Source: Sphingobacterium sp. lm-10 (lineage in GTDB: Bacteria; Bacteroidota; Bacteroidia; Sphingobacteriales; Sphingobacteriaceae). From it: a DNA stretch of 64,000 nt. Each line of letters opens with the position of its first letter. The first letter of the stretch is position 1. Under the pieces are notes generated by a model, which was not told where the DNA came from, searched no databases, and was given only the letters and a program-made list of their open reading frames with translations. The stretch lies in the NCBI RefSeq assembly GCF_023554555.1, contig NZ_JAMJWC010000004.1, positions 62,001-126,000 on the forward strand, given 5' to 3'. Positions 18,798 to 28,576 of this stretch are shown here, piece after piece. The position numbers were made by a program, and so were the translations under genes.

Positions 18798-20081
18798 ATG
18801 AAAATTATACCTACACAACAACCCTCATCGACTTTAGGTCCAATGATTATTATCGGGTCACTATTTTTTATCTTTGGGTTTGTCACTTGGCTAAATTCCT
18901 TATTGATCCCATACCTAAAGATCGCCTGTGAGCTTAGCGAGACACAATCCTACCTGGTCACCTTCGCTTTTTATATCTCCTACCTCGTCATGGCTCCGAT
19001 ATCAGCAAAAGTCCTAAAGCGATATGGGTTTAAAAAAGGCATGGGTATCTCTTTGGCTATCATGGCTTTGGGCGCTGCACTATTTATTCCGGCGGCTTTT
19101 CTCAGAGCCTATGAGCTATTTTTGCTGGGGCTATTTACGATTGGAGGAGGTCTGGCCATCCTGCAGACAGCGTCCAATCCATATATAACCATCCTAGGGC
19201 CGGTAGAATCGGCGGCAAAGCGTATCTCTATCATGGGTATCTTCAATAAGCTCGCTGGCGCTGCTGCTCCAATTGTGCTTGGTTTTTTCTTGAACTTGGA
19301 CGAAGCAGATAAAATCGCGAGTCAGGTTAATTCGCTTAGCAAATCAGAACACAAGGCAGCTTTGGATGCGGTAGCGCTTCAGGTGGTGCATCCATACATG
19401 GGTATTGTGCTGGTTTTGGCAATCCTAGCCTACTTTATTATTAAATCTAACCTACCAGAAGTAGAGCCTCCTGAAGAAGAGGTTGAGGATTCTCTTTCAG
19501 AAGCACCAGAGAGAAACAGCATATGGGCTCATCGGCAAATTGTGCTGGGTTTTATTGCTTTATTCATGTACGTAGGCGTTGAGGTAATTGCCGGAGACAC
19601 TATTATTGCTTACGGCAAGTCCTTGGGGATTCCACTCTCCCAAGCCAAATTTTTTACTGGATTGACCATGAGCGCCATGATTAGCGGCTATCTAATAGGA
19701 ATATGGGCGATCCCAAGATTTATCGCGCAGGAGGTGGCTCTAAAATGGTGCGCCATACTAGGTATGATTTTTACAGTTATAATAGTCAGCACTACCGGTA
19801 TGGTGTCTTTGGCTTTTGTCGCTATGCTAGGTCTGGCCAATTCCCTGGTATGGCCAGCGATATGGCCTCTAGCGTTGAGAGGAATGGGCCGGCTGACACC
19901 GTCAGCATCTGGACTCTTGGTCATGGGTATTGCCGGAGGGGCTGTTCTACCTTTAGCTTATGGCCAATTATCACAACTTATTGGCAATACACAAGCTTAT
20001 TGGATTGTCTTTCCAAGTTATTTGTTCGTCCTTTATTACGCTACACTTGGGCATCGCACTAGTCATAAACAACGTCCTTAG
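18798..20081 (+). CDS. Sugar:proton symporter, MFS (FHS family, FucP/GluP-like)
   Basis: The 427-residue protein has twelve predicted transmembrane helices and the FHS-family hallmarks GFVTWLNSLLIPYLK in helix 1 and QTASNPYITILGP in helix 4. It imports a monosaccharide (fucose, glucose/galactose or N-acetylglucosamine types exist in this family) with protons across the inner membrane. Bacteroidota FHS permeases usually have a substrate kinase or isomerase near them; none adjoins this one. A central cytoplasmic loop rich in Glu (PEVEPPEEEVEDSLSEAPE) separates the two six-helix bundles. Substrate cannot be read from the sequence. Confidence 0.88.
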   Translation: MKIIPTQQPSSTLGPMIIIGSLFFIFGFVTWLNSLLIPYLKIACELSETQSYLVTFAFYISYLVMAPISAKVLKRYGFKKGMGISLAIMALGAALFIPAAFLRAYELFLLGLFTIGGGLAILQTASNPYITILGPVESAAKRISIMGIFNKLAGAAAPIVLGFFLNLDEADKIASQVNSLSKSEHKAALDAVALQVVHPYMGIVLVLAILAYFIIKSNLPEVEPPEEEVEDSLSEAPERNSIWAHRQIVLGFIALFMYVGVEVIAGDTIIAYGKSLGIPLSQAKFFTGLTMSAMISGYLIGIWAIPRFIAQEVALKWCAILGMIFTVIIVSTTGMVSLAFVAMLGLANSLVWPAIWPLALRGMGRLTPSASGLLVMGIAGGAVLPLAYGQLSQLIGNTQAYWIVFPSYLFVLYYATLGHRTSHKQRP

Positions 20082-20257
20082 CAATGATATGTCATTGTAC
20101 AAAAGCATTAACAGTAAAGATTGATCTAAACACATTTTTGCAACCTGGAGCGGTTCGGGTTTTTAGGGAAAACTGAAAGTTAAACATCAAATTCTACATG
20201 CAAGCTTGAATAGGTCAGTATTAATAGTGAACTTTATTTCTCTAAAATAAAACGTTT

Positions 20258-21514
20258 ATGAACTGGAAGCTATTGTTGTTGGCTTGTTGTATTCTGCCTG
20301 CCGCATTATTTGGACAGCATAAGCAAAAGAAGCCTTTGCTATTGGTATATGGTGAAGGGGCGGAAGCCTTTAGCGCGGCCTTGCAGAGTGCACTTTCGAA
20401 TGTCCCTACCATTTGGGTAACACCTGGGGATGCACATTCGGCAATGAATACAGATGAGGCATGGAGCATTCCATCAGACTATCACTTGGATGGCGGCATC
20501 TGGATGAAGCTATTGATGGAAACGGGTCAACACAATGAACCGAACGATAGCGTAGCAGCGCTCGTCAAAAAGCATATTACACCTGGGCAATTGTGGCAGG
20601 CTGCTGAAGTCTTGCTACAAAAGGTGCCTCAACTTACGATTTTCCAACAGACAACTGTCAACAAGATTTCTTTGGGTCGGAGAGGATGGCAAGTACTGTT
20701 AAGTAATCGTAAACGTTATGACTTACGATCCATCGTTGATGCTTCAGAAAAGCAAACATTAATGATTAGGATTCCAACACTGGACAGGCAACAAGAACAT
20801 ACTGAAGAGGGCCACATGGGTAATCTACAAACGACACGTACTATCCTAGCCGTAGGCGAAGATCGAGGAGAGATACACCTATTAACTGCAAAACAGGTGT
20901 TCGATAACGTTAAAAATAATTTTTTCACCCTATATCCACTACACGCGTTAGCGTCAAGTCCCGAAAACATCGGCTTACGCATGCAGTTTGGGCAAGCTAT
21001 AGGGGCTGCAGCAGCATATACTGCTTTTTTTAGAACAACTGTAGATAAAATAGATCTCCGCAAATTGCAATCGGAGCTACTGACTTACCAAAGCCGCCTA
21101 TTCCCTGCTGTAGATGTGGCCACCGAAGATCCACATTTCAATAGCTGGCAGAAAATCTATCTAACCGGATTATTTGCACTGGACGATCACCGTTTTAAAC
21201 CACAGAAAAAGGTGCATTATGCAGAAATCCAACCGGTGCTGGATCAGCTTTACTCCCGTAGCCAACTTTGGTTCATCGATCATGGTGGAGAAGAGTTATT
21301 GTGGAAAGATGCCATAGAGTTAGTAAAATTTCTGGGAGTCCGTGGTCAGGAGGTCAACAGACAGATTGCGGAAGAATGGAGCAGAAAACTTCAATTTGAG
21401 GGTTCATACGACCCTGAGCGTCCAATTACTCGTGGGGAACTCTCGGTACTATTAGATCAATTTGCTAATCCTTACGGCATATCCGTAACCCATAGCGGGG
21501 AGGTTAGAAGATAA
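20258..21514 (+). CDS. Exported degenerate FAD-oxidoreductase-like protein
   Basis: The 418-residue protein begins with a signal peptide (MNWKLLLLACCILPAALFGQ, cut likely before QHKQ). The first strand and loop, LLLVYGEGAEAFSAAL, occupy the position of a dinucleotide-binding VVGGGPAGxxAA motif but lack the GxGxxG glycines. Later the segment FGQAIGAAAAYTAFF and LRKLQSELLTYQSRLFP resemble the C-terminal part of the FAD-dependent oxidoreductase family often annotated in Bacteroidota (PF12831). It also resembles that family in the run AAEVLLQKVPQLTIFQQTTV. I infer a non-FAD-binding or divergent member; the function is unknown. A terminator follows directly. Confidence 0.7.
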   Translation: MNWKLLLLACCILPAALFGQHKQKKPLLLVYGEGAEAFSAALQSALSNVPTIWVTPGDAHSAMNTDEAWSIPSDYHLDGGIWMKLLMETGQHNEPNDSVAALVKKHITPGQLWQAAEVLLQKVPQLTIFQQTTVNKISLGRRGWQVLLSNRKRYDLRSIVDASEKQTLMIRIPTLDRQQEHTEEGHMGNLQTTRTILAVGEDRGEIHLLTAKQVFDNVKNNFFTLYPLHALASSPENIGLRMQFGQAIGAAAAYTAFFRTTVDKIDLRKLQSELLTYQSRLFPAVDVATEDPHFNSWQKIYLTGLFALDDHRFKPQKKVHYAEIQPVLDQLYSRSQLWFIDHGGEELLWKDAIELVKFLGVRGQEVNRQIAEEWSRKLQFEGSYDPERPITRGELSVLLDQFANPYGISVTHSGEVRR

Positions 21515-21519
21515 AAGAA

Positions 21520-21576
21520 GAGGCTGTCTAAAAAGAAGGACATTGAAGATAAAAAATGCTTCTTTTAGACAGCCTC
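21520..21576. terminator. Terminator between convergent genes
   Basis: Long stem GAGGCTGTCTAAAAAGAAG (21520-21538) against CTTCTTTTAGACAGCCTC (21559-21576) with one bulged A and a 20-base loop. Confidence 0.75.
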
Positions 21577-21605
21577 GTTATGTACATTTCAGGAATTCAA
21601 TGAGC

Positions 21606-22253
21606 CTATTGGTAGGCAAATACTTTACCTAAATCCTCATTAGAATCAAAGGTACATTCCTGATTAATCAGTTCCCCAGTTCCGATGTTCACCACCATAC
21701 CGTGAACCGCTAGATCCTGTCCGTTTTTCCAAGCATTTTGAACAATCGAAGTCGTGCATAAGTTAAATACCTGCTCTTTCACATTTAGCTCTACCAAACG
21801 ATCTACCCGCTTTTCTTCGTCCGTTATACCATCAATCTCTTCCGAATGGAGGCGATATACATCTTTTATATGACACAACCAGTTGTCAATGATACCAAAT
21901 TGTTTGCGACTTAAAGAGGCTGCCACACCACCGCATCCATAGTGGCCTGCAACGACAATATGTTTTATCTTTAATACATTTACGGCGTAATCCAATACGG
22001 AAAGCATACTCATATCGGAGTGTACGCACATATTAGCAATGTTGCGATGTACAAATACTTCGCCGGGCTTACGACCCGTAATTTCGTTGGCAGGAACCCG
22101 ACTATCTGCGCAACCAATCCATAAGATCTCTGGACTTTGCCCTCTCGATAATTGATCGAACCGTCCGGATGTATCTTTGCTGACAAAGTCTACCCAACCC
22201 TTGTTACCTTCTAAAATTTCATTAAACCCTTGCTCTAAAGCTTGATTTCCCAT
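21606..22253 (-). CDS. Beta-class carbonic anhydrase
   Basis: The 215-residue enzyme interconverts carbon dioxide and bicarbonate in the cytoplasm. The zinc and catalytic residues of the beta class are present: Cys48-Ala-Asp50-Ser-Arg52 and His104-x-x-Cys107 in HYGCGGV. GEVFVHRNIANM and the C-terminal VHGMVVNIGTGELI segment also match. It is a single gene between the terminator at 21520 and the divergent nucleotidyltransferase. Its long leader contains a small hairpin, CATCGC / GCGATG, at 22317-22337. Confidence 0.94.
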   Translation of the reverse strand: MGNQALEQGFNEILEGNKGWVDFVSKDTSGRFDQLSRGQSPEILWIGCADSRVPANEITGRKPGEVFVHRNIANMCVHSDMSMLSVLDYAVNVLKIKHIVVAGHYGCGGVAASLSRKQFGIIDNWLCHIKDVYRLHSEEIDGITDEEKRVDRLVELNVKEQVFNLCTTSIVQNAWKNGQDLAVHGMVVNIGTGELINQECTFDSNEDLGKVFAYQ

Positions 22254-22628
22254 AATATTTGATTTTATTGATATCTCTAATTATATGTGTTATCGTTATT
22301 CCACCCTTAAAGGCATCATCGCCCCTAAGGAGCGATGCTATCCCTTTCTATCTAACTAGTTACGTTTGAAAGAGCGGAATGTTTTAGGCGAGTATGCCTA
22401 ATTTGTTTAATCTTCTACTGTACCATTCTACACTAATAGTCAGTGGAATCGTTAGGATCTTCTCTCCTTACTTATCTATCTAGCAAAATTTCCGCCAAAG
22501 ACGTTTAAACATCTATCTATATGGCCTATTCATAACAAAATTAACAAAATTTATATGTCATGATATAATGTTTTATCTTTGGCACTTTGCTTGAAGATAA
22601 AGTTTAATAAAAGAAACAAAGGCAACTC
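22254..22628. other. Divergent intergenic region with promoter
   Basis: 375 bases without an ORF that I can support. It holds the carbonic anhydrase leader hairpin (22317-22337) and, for the downstream gene, a perfect TAnnTTTG box TATCTTTG at 22574-22581, 47 bases before the ATG at 22629. The rest is AT-rich and featureless. Confidence 0.6.
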
Positions 22629-23543
22629 ATGAACAAACCCACTCTCGTAGTACTAGCAGCCGGAATGGCTAGCCGTTATGGCTCTCTGAAACAAGTTGAC
22701 GGCTTCGGCCCACATAATGAGACGATCATAGACTATTCTATCTTCGATGCTATCCGTGCTGGCTTTGGTAAGGTCGTTTTCGTAATCCGCGAGGAGTTTG
22801 AAGAAGTGATGCGGAATACCTTCGACGAAAAGTTGCGTGGCAAGATTGATGTTGCTTACGCTTTTCAAAGCTTTGACCTTCGCCGATTTGGTATTGAGCG
22901 TGAAATCGAGCGCACGAAACCATGGGGTACGGCGCACGCTGTTATGTCTGCGAAGGAGCAGGTTCAGGAAAACTTCTGTGTTATCAACGCCGACGATTTT
23001 TACGGATTTGATGCCTTTGATAAAATGGCTAAGTTTCTTACAGACGATGTATCAGATAGCAATATGGCATTGATGGGCTTCCAGTTAGGGAACACGATGT
23101 CTGATTATGGATATGTTTCTCGTGGTGTTTGTGAAGTGGATGCAGAAGGTAATATGAAGTCTGTAACAGAGCGTACTAACATTTATTATGTGAAAGGCGA
23201 ATCCGACAATACCAAGATTGTATATGAAGAAGACAATGTGCAATATGAGCTACCATTCGACACGCGTGTATCCATGAACTTTTGGGGTTTTACTCCGCAT
23301 ATTTTCAACGTTCTTCAGGAGTTGTTTCCTGATTTTGTGGAGCAGAATGCCGACAATCCCAAATCAGAATTCTTTATTCCAACCATCCCCGATTACATGG
23401 TGAAACGTGGCCTGGCAGATTTCAAAGTAATACCAACCTCGTCTAAATGGTTCGGCGTTACGTATAAGGAAGACAAACCCATTGTACAAGAAAGTATTTC
23501 CGAATTAATTCGGTTAGGTACCTACCCGGAAAAGCTATTCTAA
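22629..23543 (+). CDS. Sugar-phosphate nucleotidyltransferase
   Basis: The 304-residue protein has the nucleotidyl transferase fold. The signature LAAGMASRYGSLKQ sits at residues 10-23, in place of the usual G-x-G-T-R-L-x-P, and INADDFYGFDAF is the metal/product acidic loop at about 118. It should join a nucleoside triphosphate and a sugar-1-phosphate, or a similar phosphate, to give an NDP-sugar. The substrate is not evident. No glycan cluster adjoins it; its stop is only five bases from that of the convergent rarA. Confidence 0.8.
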   Translation: MNKPTLVVLAAGMASRYGSLKQVDGFGPHNETIIDYSIFDAIRAGFGKVVFVIREEFEEVMRNTFDEKLRGKIDVAYAFQSFDLRRFGIEREIERTKPWGTAHAVMSAKEQVQENFCVINADDFYGFDAFDKMAKFLTDDVSDSNMALMGFQLGNTMSDYGYVSRGVCEVDAEGNMKSVTERTNIYYVKGESDNTKIVYEEDNVQYELPFDTRVSMNFWGFTPHIFNVLQELFPDFVEQNADNPKSEFFIPTIPDYMVKRGLADFKVIPTSSKWFGVTYKEDKPIVQESISELIRLGTYPEKLF

Positions 23544-23548
23544 GCAGG

Positions 23549-24829
23549 CTAATACCGGTACTTACCTTTCCACTTATCGCGCAACGATTGACGCACTTTA
23601 TCCTCGGCCAAATTATGGCCGGGGTCATATAATTTCGTGCCTGACAACTCCTCTGGCATAAATTCCTGATTTACAAAATTGCCAGGAAAGGCGTGTGCAT
23701 ACTGGTATTCTGTACCATAGTCCAATTCCTTCATCAATTTTGTCGGTGCATTACGCAGATGGAGCGGAACGGATAAATCTCCCGTACGTTTGACCAATGC
23801 CTGCGCTTGGTTAATGGCCTCGTAAGATGCATTGCTCTTCGCAGAGCTGGCCAGGTAGGTAACGGTTTGCGATAAAATTATTCTGGATTCTGGCCAGCCA
23901 ATCACATTCACCGCCTGAAAACAGTTGTTCGCCAGTAACAGCGCATTCGGATTAGCATTACCAATATCTTCTGACGCTAAAATCAGCAAGCGACGGGCGA
24001 TAAATTTCGGGTCTTCCCCTCCAGCAATCATTCGTGCCAGCCAGTATACCGCAGCGTTGGGGTCGCTACCGCGAATGGATTTTATAAATGCAGAGATGAT
24101 ATCATAATGCTGTTCACCGGTTTTATCATACCGAGCCATATTTTGCTGTACTTGTTTCAGTACAAAATCATTATCAATTACTACTTTCTGTTGATCCGCA
24201 GCCTGCGCCACCAATTCTAATACATTGAGCAATCGACGGGCATCTCCTCCAGACAATCGCAGCAGGGCTTCATATTCTTTTATCTCGAGCTGTTGTTCGC
24301 GAAGTGTCTCGTCGGTACTCAATGCGTGTTGAATAATCGATACCAATTGTTCTTCAGAAAGTGACTCCAACACATACACCTGACATCTGGAGAGCAAAGC
24401 GCTAATTACTTCGAAAGACGGGTTCTCTGTGGTCGCACCAATTAGCGTAACTAGTCCTTTCTCTACAGCACCTAATAAGGAATCTTGCTGTGACTTCGAA
24501 AAACGGTGGATCTCATCAATAAACAGGATTGGTCGCTCTTGATTAAATTCAAAAAGTTGACGCGCCTTTTCGATGACCTCCCTTACTTCTTTAACACCGG
24601 CTTGAATTGCACTTAAGCTAAAAAAAGGCCGATCAATCTCTTTGGCAAAGAGTAGCGCTAACGTAGTCTTACCCACTCCCGGTGGGCCCCAAAGAATCAT
24701 GGAGGGAATGTTTTTCTGCTGAATTGCGTTGTGCAGTACTGCTCCTTCACCTACGATATGACTTTGCCCGATGTAGTCGGAAAGGTGTTTTGGACGCATT
24801 CGTTCTGCTAAAGGTATCTTCGTTGTCAT
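23549..24829 (-). CDS. rarA: Replication-associated recombination protein A (RarA/MgsA AAA+ ATPase)
   Basis: The 426-residue AAA+ ATPase acts at stalled replication forks and is related to clamp loaders. Walker A is GPPGVGKT at residues 48-55; Walker B is ILFIDEIHRFSKSQQD at about 99-114. GATTENPSFEVISALLSRC provides the sensor-1/arginine-finger region. The C-terminal tetramerisation part shows AAVYWLARMIAGGEDPKFIARR and the conserved LHLRNAPTKLMKELDYG. The N-terminus PLAERMRPKHLSDYIGQSHI is typical. Length is normal. Confidence 0.95.
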   Translation of the reverse strand: MTTKIPLAERMRPKHLSDYIGQSHIVGEGAVLHNAIQQKNIPSMILWGPPGVGKTTLALLFAKEIDRPFFSLSAIQAGVKEVREVIEKARQLFEFNQERPILFIDEIHRFSKSQQDSLLGAVEKGLVTLIGATTENPSFEVISALLSRCQVYVLESLSEEQLVSIIQHALSTDETLREQQLEIKEYEALLRLSGGDARRLLNVLELVAQAADQQKVVIDNDFVLKQVQQNMARYDKTGEQHYDIISAFIKSIRGSDPNAAVYWLARMIAGGEDPKFIARRLLILASEDIGNANPNALLLANNCFQAVNVIGWPESRIILSQTVTYLASSAKSNASYEAINQAQALVKRTGDLSVPLHLRNAPTKLMKELDYGTEYQYAHAFPGNFVNQEFMPEELSGTKLYDPGHNLAEDKVRQSLRDKWKGKYRY

Positions 24830-24935
24830 CTTCTCTTCCTATGCTTTTGAGCGCTACTTGTGCCTGCCTAAGTTAACAGATTTTCATCTGAATTGTGCAT
24901 TTTGTTTCTCATCAAAACACTGCTAACTTACTCAA

Positions 24936-24943
24936 TACTTTTG
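24936..24943 (+). promoter_or_regulatory. -7 promoter element of the TPR protein gene
   Basis: TACTTTTG matches TAnnTTTG and lies 19 bases before ATG 24962. It falls inside a longer open frame starting at 24893, so that upstream start can be excluded. Confidence 0.6.
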
Positions 24944-24961
24944 TACCTTAGCTTAAGAACG

Positions 24962-26044
24962 ATGAAGCACATACAGAAAATATTTGTTACGGTCGGCTCG
25001 CTTTGCATCATAAGCGGCGTACATGCTCAATCGGCAAAACCGATAGGCGAAGACCTAAAATACAATCGCGCATTTGATGGAATTGGGCCGAAGGCCTATT
25101 TTCTTCCTGCCCCGCGTACAGAAAAGGAAATTTTAATAGACGACTATGCCGATAAGAAATCTTTTCAAGACTCTATCGAACGTGCTATGCAGTTTCAGGA
25201 TCTGCTTACCGAATTTCGGTTTACCAGCAAAAGGCCTTTAGTGGGTCAACTCTATCAGCCTTTACCTGCTAATAACGAAGAGTGGAACAAAGCAATACAT
25301 CAGGAAACTTCACTTGGCAATACGGCACTGGCGGCCGCGCTCTTGAATGAGTATGCCTGGCAATCTCTTAACAAGCGTTACGTACCGCAGGCTGTGGGCT
25401 TGTTGATTGGTGCCGTTGATCTAGAAAATGGCGCTGTAATGGAGGGTGATTTTTCAGCTTTGCAACGTAATTTGGCAGATGTATACCTATTTAATCGCAA
25501 CTATCGCGAAGCAGCTGCTTTGCAAGAGCGCTTGTTGGCTAAATTGGACAAGCGTGCATCAATGGTGGAGCAGGCAAACAGTTGGATGAAAATCGCCTTA
25601 GTACAAGCATATCTCAAAGATTACAAACTAGCCGAAAATTCTATCATCCGCAAAGCGATTCCTTTGTACAATCGCGCGAAAGATCCGCAGAGTAAGGTAT
25701 TGGCTTGGCAGCTACTCGCTACCATTTATCAGATGCATGATAAGCATACCGAAGCGCAGTGGTTCTTAATACAAGCCCGGGACCTGGCTACAGCCAGAAA
25801 CTTCCGGCAGGATCTTGGCAAGATTGAATACATGCTTGCCTCTTCCAAACTTGCACAAAAAAACTACAAAATTGCTTTATTGGAATTTGCTAGAGCAGAG
25901 AAGTTGGCGGTTGATGATCAAGATCCGCTGCTAGAATTAGCGATTCGTGATAAGAAAGGCGAAGTTCATATTGCATTATCCCAATTCGAAGAGGCCAAAG
26001 AAGAGCTAGTGCAATACTGGAAATTGCGAGAAAAGCTATTTTAA
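24962..26044 (+). CDS. Exported tetratricopeptide-repeat protein
   Basis: The 360-residue protein (start chosen at ATG 24962) has a signal peptide MKHIQKIFVTVGSLCIISG with cleavage after VHAQ, so it is periplasmic or envelope-associated. From about residue 95 to the end there are several helix-turn-helix repeats of TPR type, for example QRNLADVYLFNRNYREAA, LVQAYLKDYKLAENSI and KLAQKNYKIALLEFARAEKL. TPR proteins are protein-interaction scaffolds; no enzymatic motif is visible. It is a single gene between its own promoter and a strong terminator. Confidence 0.75.
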   Translation: MKHIQKIFVTVGSLCIISGVHAQSAKPIGEDLKYNRAFDGIGPKAYFLPAPRTEKEILIDDYADKKSFQDSIERAMQFQDLLTEFRFTSKRPLVGQLYQPLPANNEEWNKAIHQETSLGNTALAAALLNEYAWQSLNKRYVPQAVGLLIGAVDLENGAVMEGDFSALQRNLADVYLFNRNYREAAALQERLLAKLDKRASMVEQANSWMKIALVQAYLKDYKLAENSIIRKAIPLYNRAKDPQSKVLAWQLLATIYQMHDKHTEAQWFLIQARDLATARNFRQDLGKIEYMLASSKLAQKNYKIALLEFARAEKLAVDDQDPLLELAIRDKKGEVHIALSQFEEAKEELVQYWKLREKLF

Positions 26045-26073
26045 GTTGCGCCAGTCTTAATAAGACTACTTGA

Positions 26074-26120
26074 CAAAGACAAAGCGCTTCTCAAATTATT
26101 TGAGAAGCGCTTTGTCTTTG
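26074..26120. terminator. Bidirectional terminator, 22-bp stem
   Basis: Perfect inverted repeat 26074-26095 / 26099-26120 (arm starts CAAAGACAAAGCGCTTC) with a 3-base loop, followed by a second small hairpin CATTGCGC-TTC-GCGCAATG at 26135-26153. It lies between convergent genes. Confidence 0.85.
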
Positions 26121-26167
26121 CACTATATCTGATTCATTGCGCTTCGCGCAATGAGATGTAACACGTT

Positions 26168-28282
26168 TTATTTCTTCAAGCGGATGTAATCTGTCATCAC
26201 TGTCAGGCTTTCATCCAGAATGAAGTCGAACTCATGCTGTGGCTGTGGCTTGCCTTCTTCCCACAATGGCATACCTAGGTAAGCTCTCTGTTGGTTAATA
26301 CGGTCTCGATTATCTTTTCGGAATTTATCCCGCTCGGCTTTCAACTTGACTTCATTCAAACTCACTTTAGGAATGGAATCTTCTTCATTAAACTTCTTGA
26401 TATCTTCCATAAGAAAGCCATATGCAGGAGATTTCTCAATGCGTTTTTGATGCTTTTCGTTCAAGGCTTTATTTACCGTTTTTAAATCAGCCACCGGCTT
26501 AAATGGAGCCATTTTAATGGAATCCCAAGGCAACGCAGATGGCTCAGAGCTTTCGCCAAATTTATCTGCAGAGAACTGGGATGGGAATGACACATCCGCT
26601 TCTACGCCACGATGCTGTGTACTGCTTCCACTCACACGGTAATACATACCCATTGTCACATTGATCTGACCGAACTCGGGCGCACCCGCTGGAATGTTTT
26701 CATTTTTGCTTTCACTCGCATCCGATGCTTTCAGCAACAGACGGCTGGTGGTACTGATAAATCGAGACATATCTAAAGCAGACTGCACGGTACCTTTACC
26801 AAAGGTCGTAGAGCCTAAGATTACGCCTCGCCCGTAATCCTGAATAGCACCAGCGAAGATTTCTGAAGCCGACGCCGAGAACCTATTTACCATGACTCCT
26901 AGCGGACCATCCCAAGAAACACCTGGCTCACGATCGCTATTGATCTCTACGCGGTTGCGTACATCCTTCACTTGTACCACAGGACCCTGATCAATAAATA
27001 GACCAGTCAGCTCGATCGCTTCTTGCAAAGAACCACCACCATTATTTCGCAAATCCAACACGACTGCCTGCACATCTTTTTGTTTCAACGTATCCAGTAT
27101 ATACCGAATATCTCGCGTAGCGCTCTTATAATTTGGATCACGACGACGCAATGCCTCAAAATCAATATAGAATTTTGGCAAGCTGATCACGCCAACTTTG
27201 TAGTTAGCACCGTCATCGCCTTTTACCTCTTTGATTTCATATTTTGCAGATCCTTCTGCCAAGACAATCTTATCCCGAGTAAGCTCGACAATCTTCGGCT
27301 GTGCAGTCAAATCCTGACCTGCCGGGATTACGCGCAAACGAACTACCGTTCCTTTAGGACCTTTAATCTTCGATACCGCAGCATCCAATCGCCATCCTAT
27401 GATATCTTCAAAATCTCCATCGCCTTGGGCAACACCAATAATACGATCATTGATCTTCAGTCGCTTATCTTTAAAAGCTGGTCCTCCAGCGATTATGTCA
27501 GTGATTTTAACGGTCTCATTCTCCATCATCAGCTGGGCACCAATACCTTCTAGCGTGTTAGACATACTTTCGTTAAATGCTTGTGCAAAGAATGGATTGT
27601 AATAAGTAGTGTGAGGATCTACCGCATCGGTTAATGAACCCATCACCACTTGAAACACCTCATTGGAATCAATCTTCTTAGCTTGAGAGATTAGGTTTTT
27701 GTAGCGAGATCGCAACACCTCTTTATGCTTATCCATGCTAGTGGTGTCACTACCGATAAGCTTTAGGTTTAGCAGGTCATACTTCACACGTTTACGCCAT
27801 TGGTCTTTCAGCTCATCCTGAGTTTTGAACCAACCCAGCTTCTCCCTATTGTTGATATATTCTTCTTCTATGGTAAAATCATGCTCCACATCTACTTGAG
27901 ATAGCGCATATTCCATACTCTCAATATAGCGCTTTGCATATTGATTAAACATATAGAAGGGGGCGGATAAATCGCCGTCTTTGAAATCCTGACTGATAGA
28001 ATTGCGAAACTGTTCAAAATCATCGATATCGGATTGTAGCAAGTACACCTTGCCCATATCTACGCTATTCAATAAGTTGGTATAAACGATATTCGAAAGA
28101 GAATCGCCCATAGCTACTTTCTTGTAACTGATATTCTCCAAAATATTGGCAACCTCTTTGGCAATAACCTCGTGCTGCGCTGAAGGTTTTAAGGCCTCCC
28201 CCTCATTCAGACTTACTCTAGGTTTCGATCCACAGGCCAATACCGACACTAACACCAACGAAACTAATAACTGTTTAAACAT
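26168..28282 (-). CDS. prc: Carboxy-terminal processing protease (Prc/Tsp, S41), lipoprotein
   Basis: The 704-residue product (ATG at 28282) begins MFKQLLVSLVLVSVLAC, a lipoprotein signal with Cys17. A longer frame starts 57 bases upstream but adds a non-signal leader. The order is an N-terminal helical domain, a PDZ domain at about 245-320 (LEGIGAQLMMENETVKI, KINDRIIGVAQG), and an S41 protease domain. The catalytic dyad is the Ser in FSASASEI (about 471) and the Lys in TFGKGTVQ (about 496). The length and domain set match Prc/Tsp, which trims C-termini of periplasmic proteins. A C-terminal tail-specific protease domain (DUF3340) occupies the last 150 residues. Confidence 0.93.
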   Translation of the reverse strand: MFKQLLVSLVLVSVLACGSKPRVSLNEGEALKPSAQHEVIAKEVANILENISYKKVAMGDSLSNIVYTNLLNSVDMGKVYLLQSDIDDFEQFRNSISQDFKDGDLSAPFYMFNQYAKRYIESMEYALSQVDVEHDFTIEEEYINNREKLGWFKTQDELKDQWRKRVKYDLLNLKLIGSDTTSMDKHKEVLRSRYKNLISQAKKIDSNEVFQVVMGSLTDAVDPHTTYYNPFFAQAFNESMSNTLEGIGAQLMMENETVKITDIIAGGPAFKDKRLKINDRIIGVAQGDGDFEDIIGWRLDAAVSKIKGPKGTVVRLRVIPAGQDLTAQPKIVELTRDKIVLAEGSAKYEIKEVKGDDGANYKVGVISLPKFYIDFEALRRRDPNYKSATRDIRYILDTLKQKDVQAVVLDLRNNGGGSLQEAIELTGLFIDQGPVVQVKDVRNRVEINSDREPGVSWDGPLGVMVNRFSASASEIFAGAIQDYGRGVILGSTTFGKGTVQSALDMSRFISTTSRLLLKASDASESKNENIPAGAPEFGQINVTMGMYYRVSGSSTQHRGVEADVSFPSQFSADKFGESSEPSALPWDSIKMAPFKPVADLKTVNKALNEKHQKRIEKSPAYGFLMEDIKKFNEEDSIPKVSLNEVKLKAERDKFRKDNRDRINQQRAYLGMPLWEEGKPQPQHEFDFILDESLTVMTDYIRLKK

Positions 28283-28506
28283 ATATACTGTCTGATTTAA
28301 ATGTATCATTCTAAGAATTAAAATCCGAACCTTTTGCACGCACTATCTTTCACCAAGATAGGAAACATTTTGCGATGTGCCGGGGGATTACTTGTGTAAA
28401 TTTAATGAATTATCTACCAAGTAAGCTTCCATTTAAGATTTATTAACTAATTCCCAAATCTTACCCCGGGTGCATTTTCGAGCTGATGCCATAATTCATT
28501 TACTCG

Positions 28507-28535
28507 AAAAGGCTGCACAGTATCCTGAACAGCCT
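28507..28535 (-). terminator. Terminator of the M28 peptidase gene
   Basis: On the minus strand, AGGCTG (14-base loop) CAGCCT is followed by TTTT, about 40 bases after the M28 stop codon. Confidence 0.6.
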
Positions 28536-28576
28536 CCTGGGCAAAATGTTTGCGTATCAGCTACACATGATTCTTA

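Noticed and set aside
24893..24961. Upstream start of the TPR protein gene
   Set aside because: The TACTTTTG promoter lies downstream of it, and ATG 24962 begins a good signal peptide.
27023..27553. 176-residue open frame antisense to the Prc protease
   Set aside because: It overlaps conserved PDZ and protease-coding sequence and its translation looks random.
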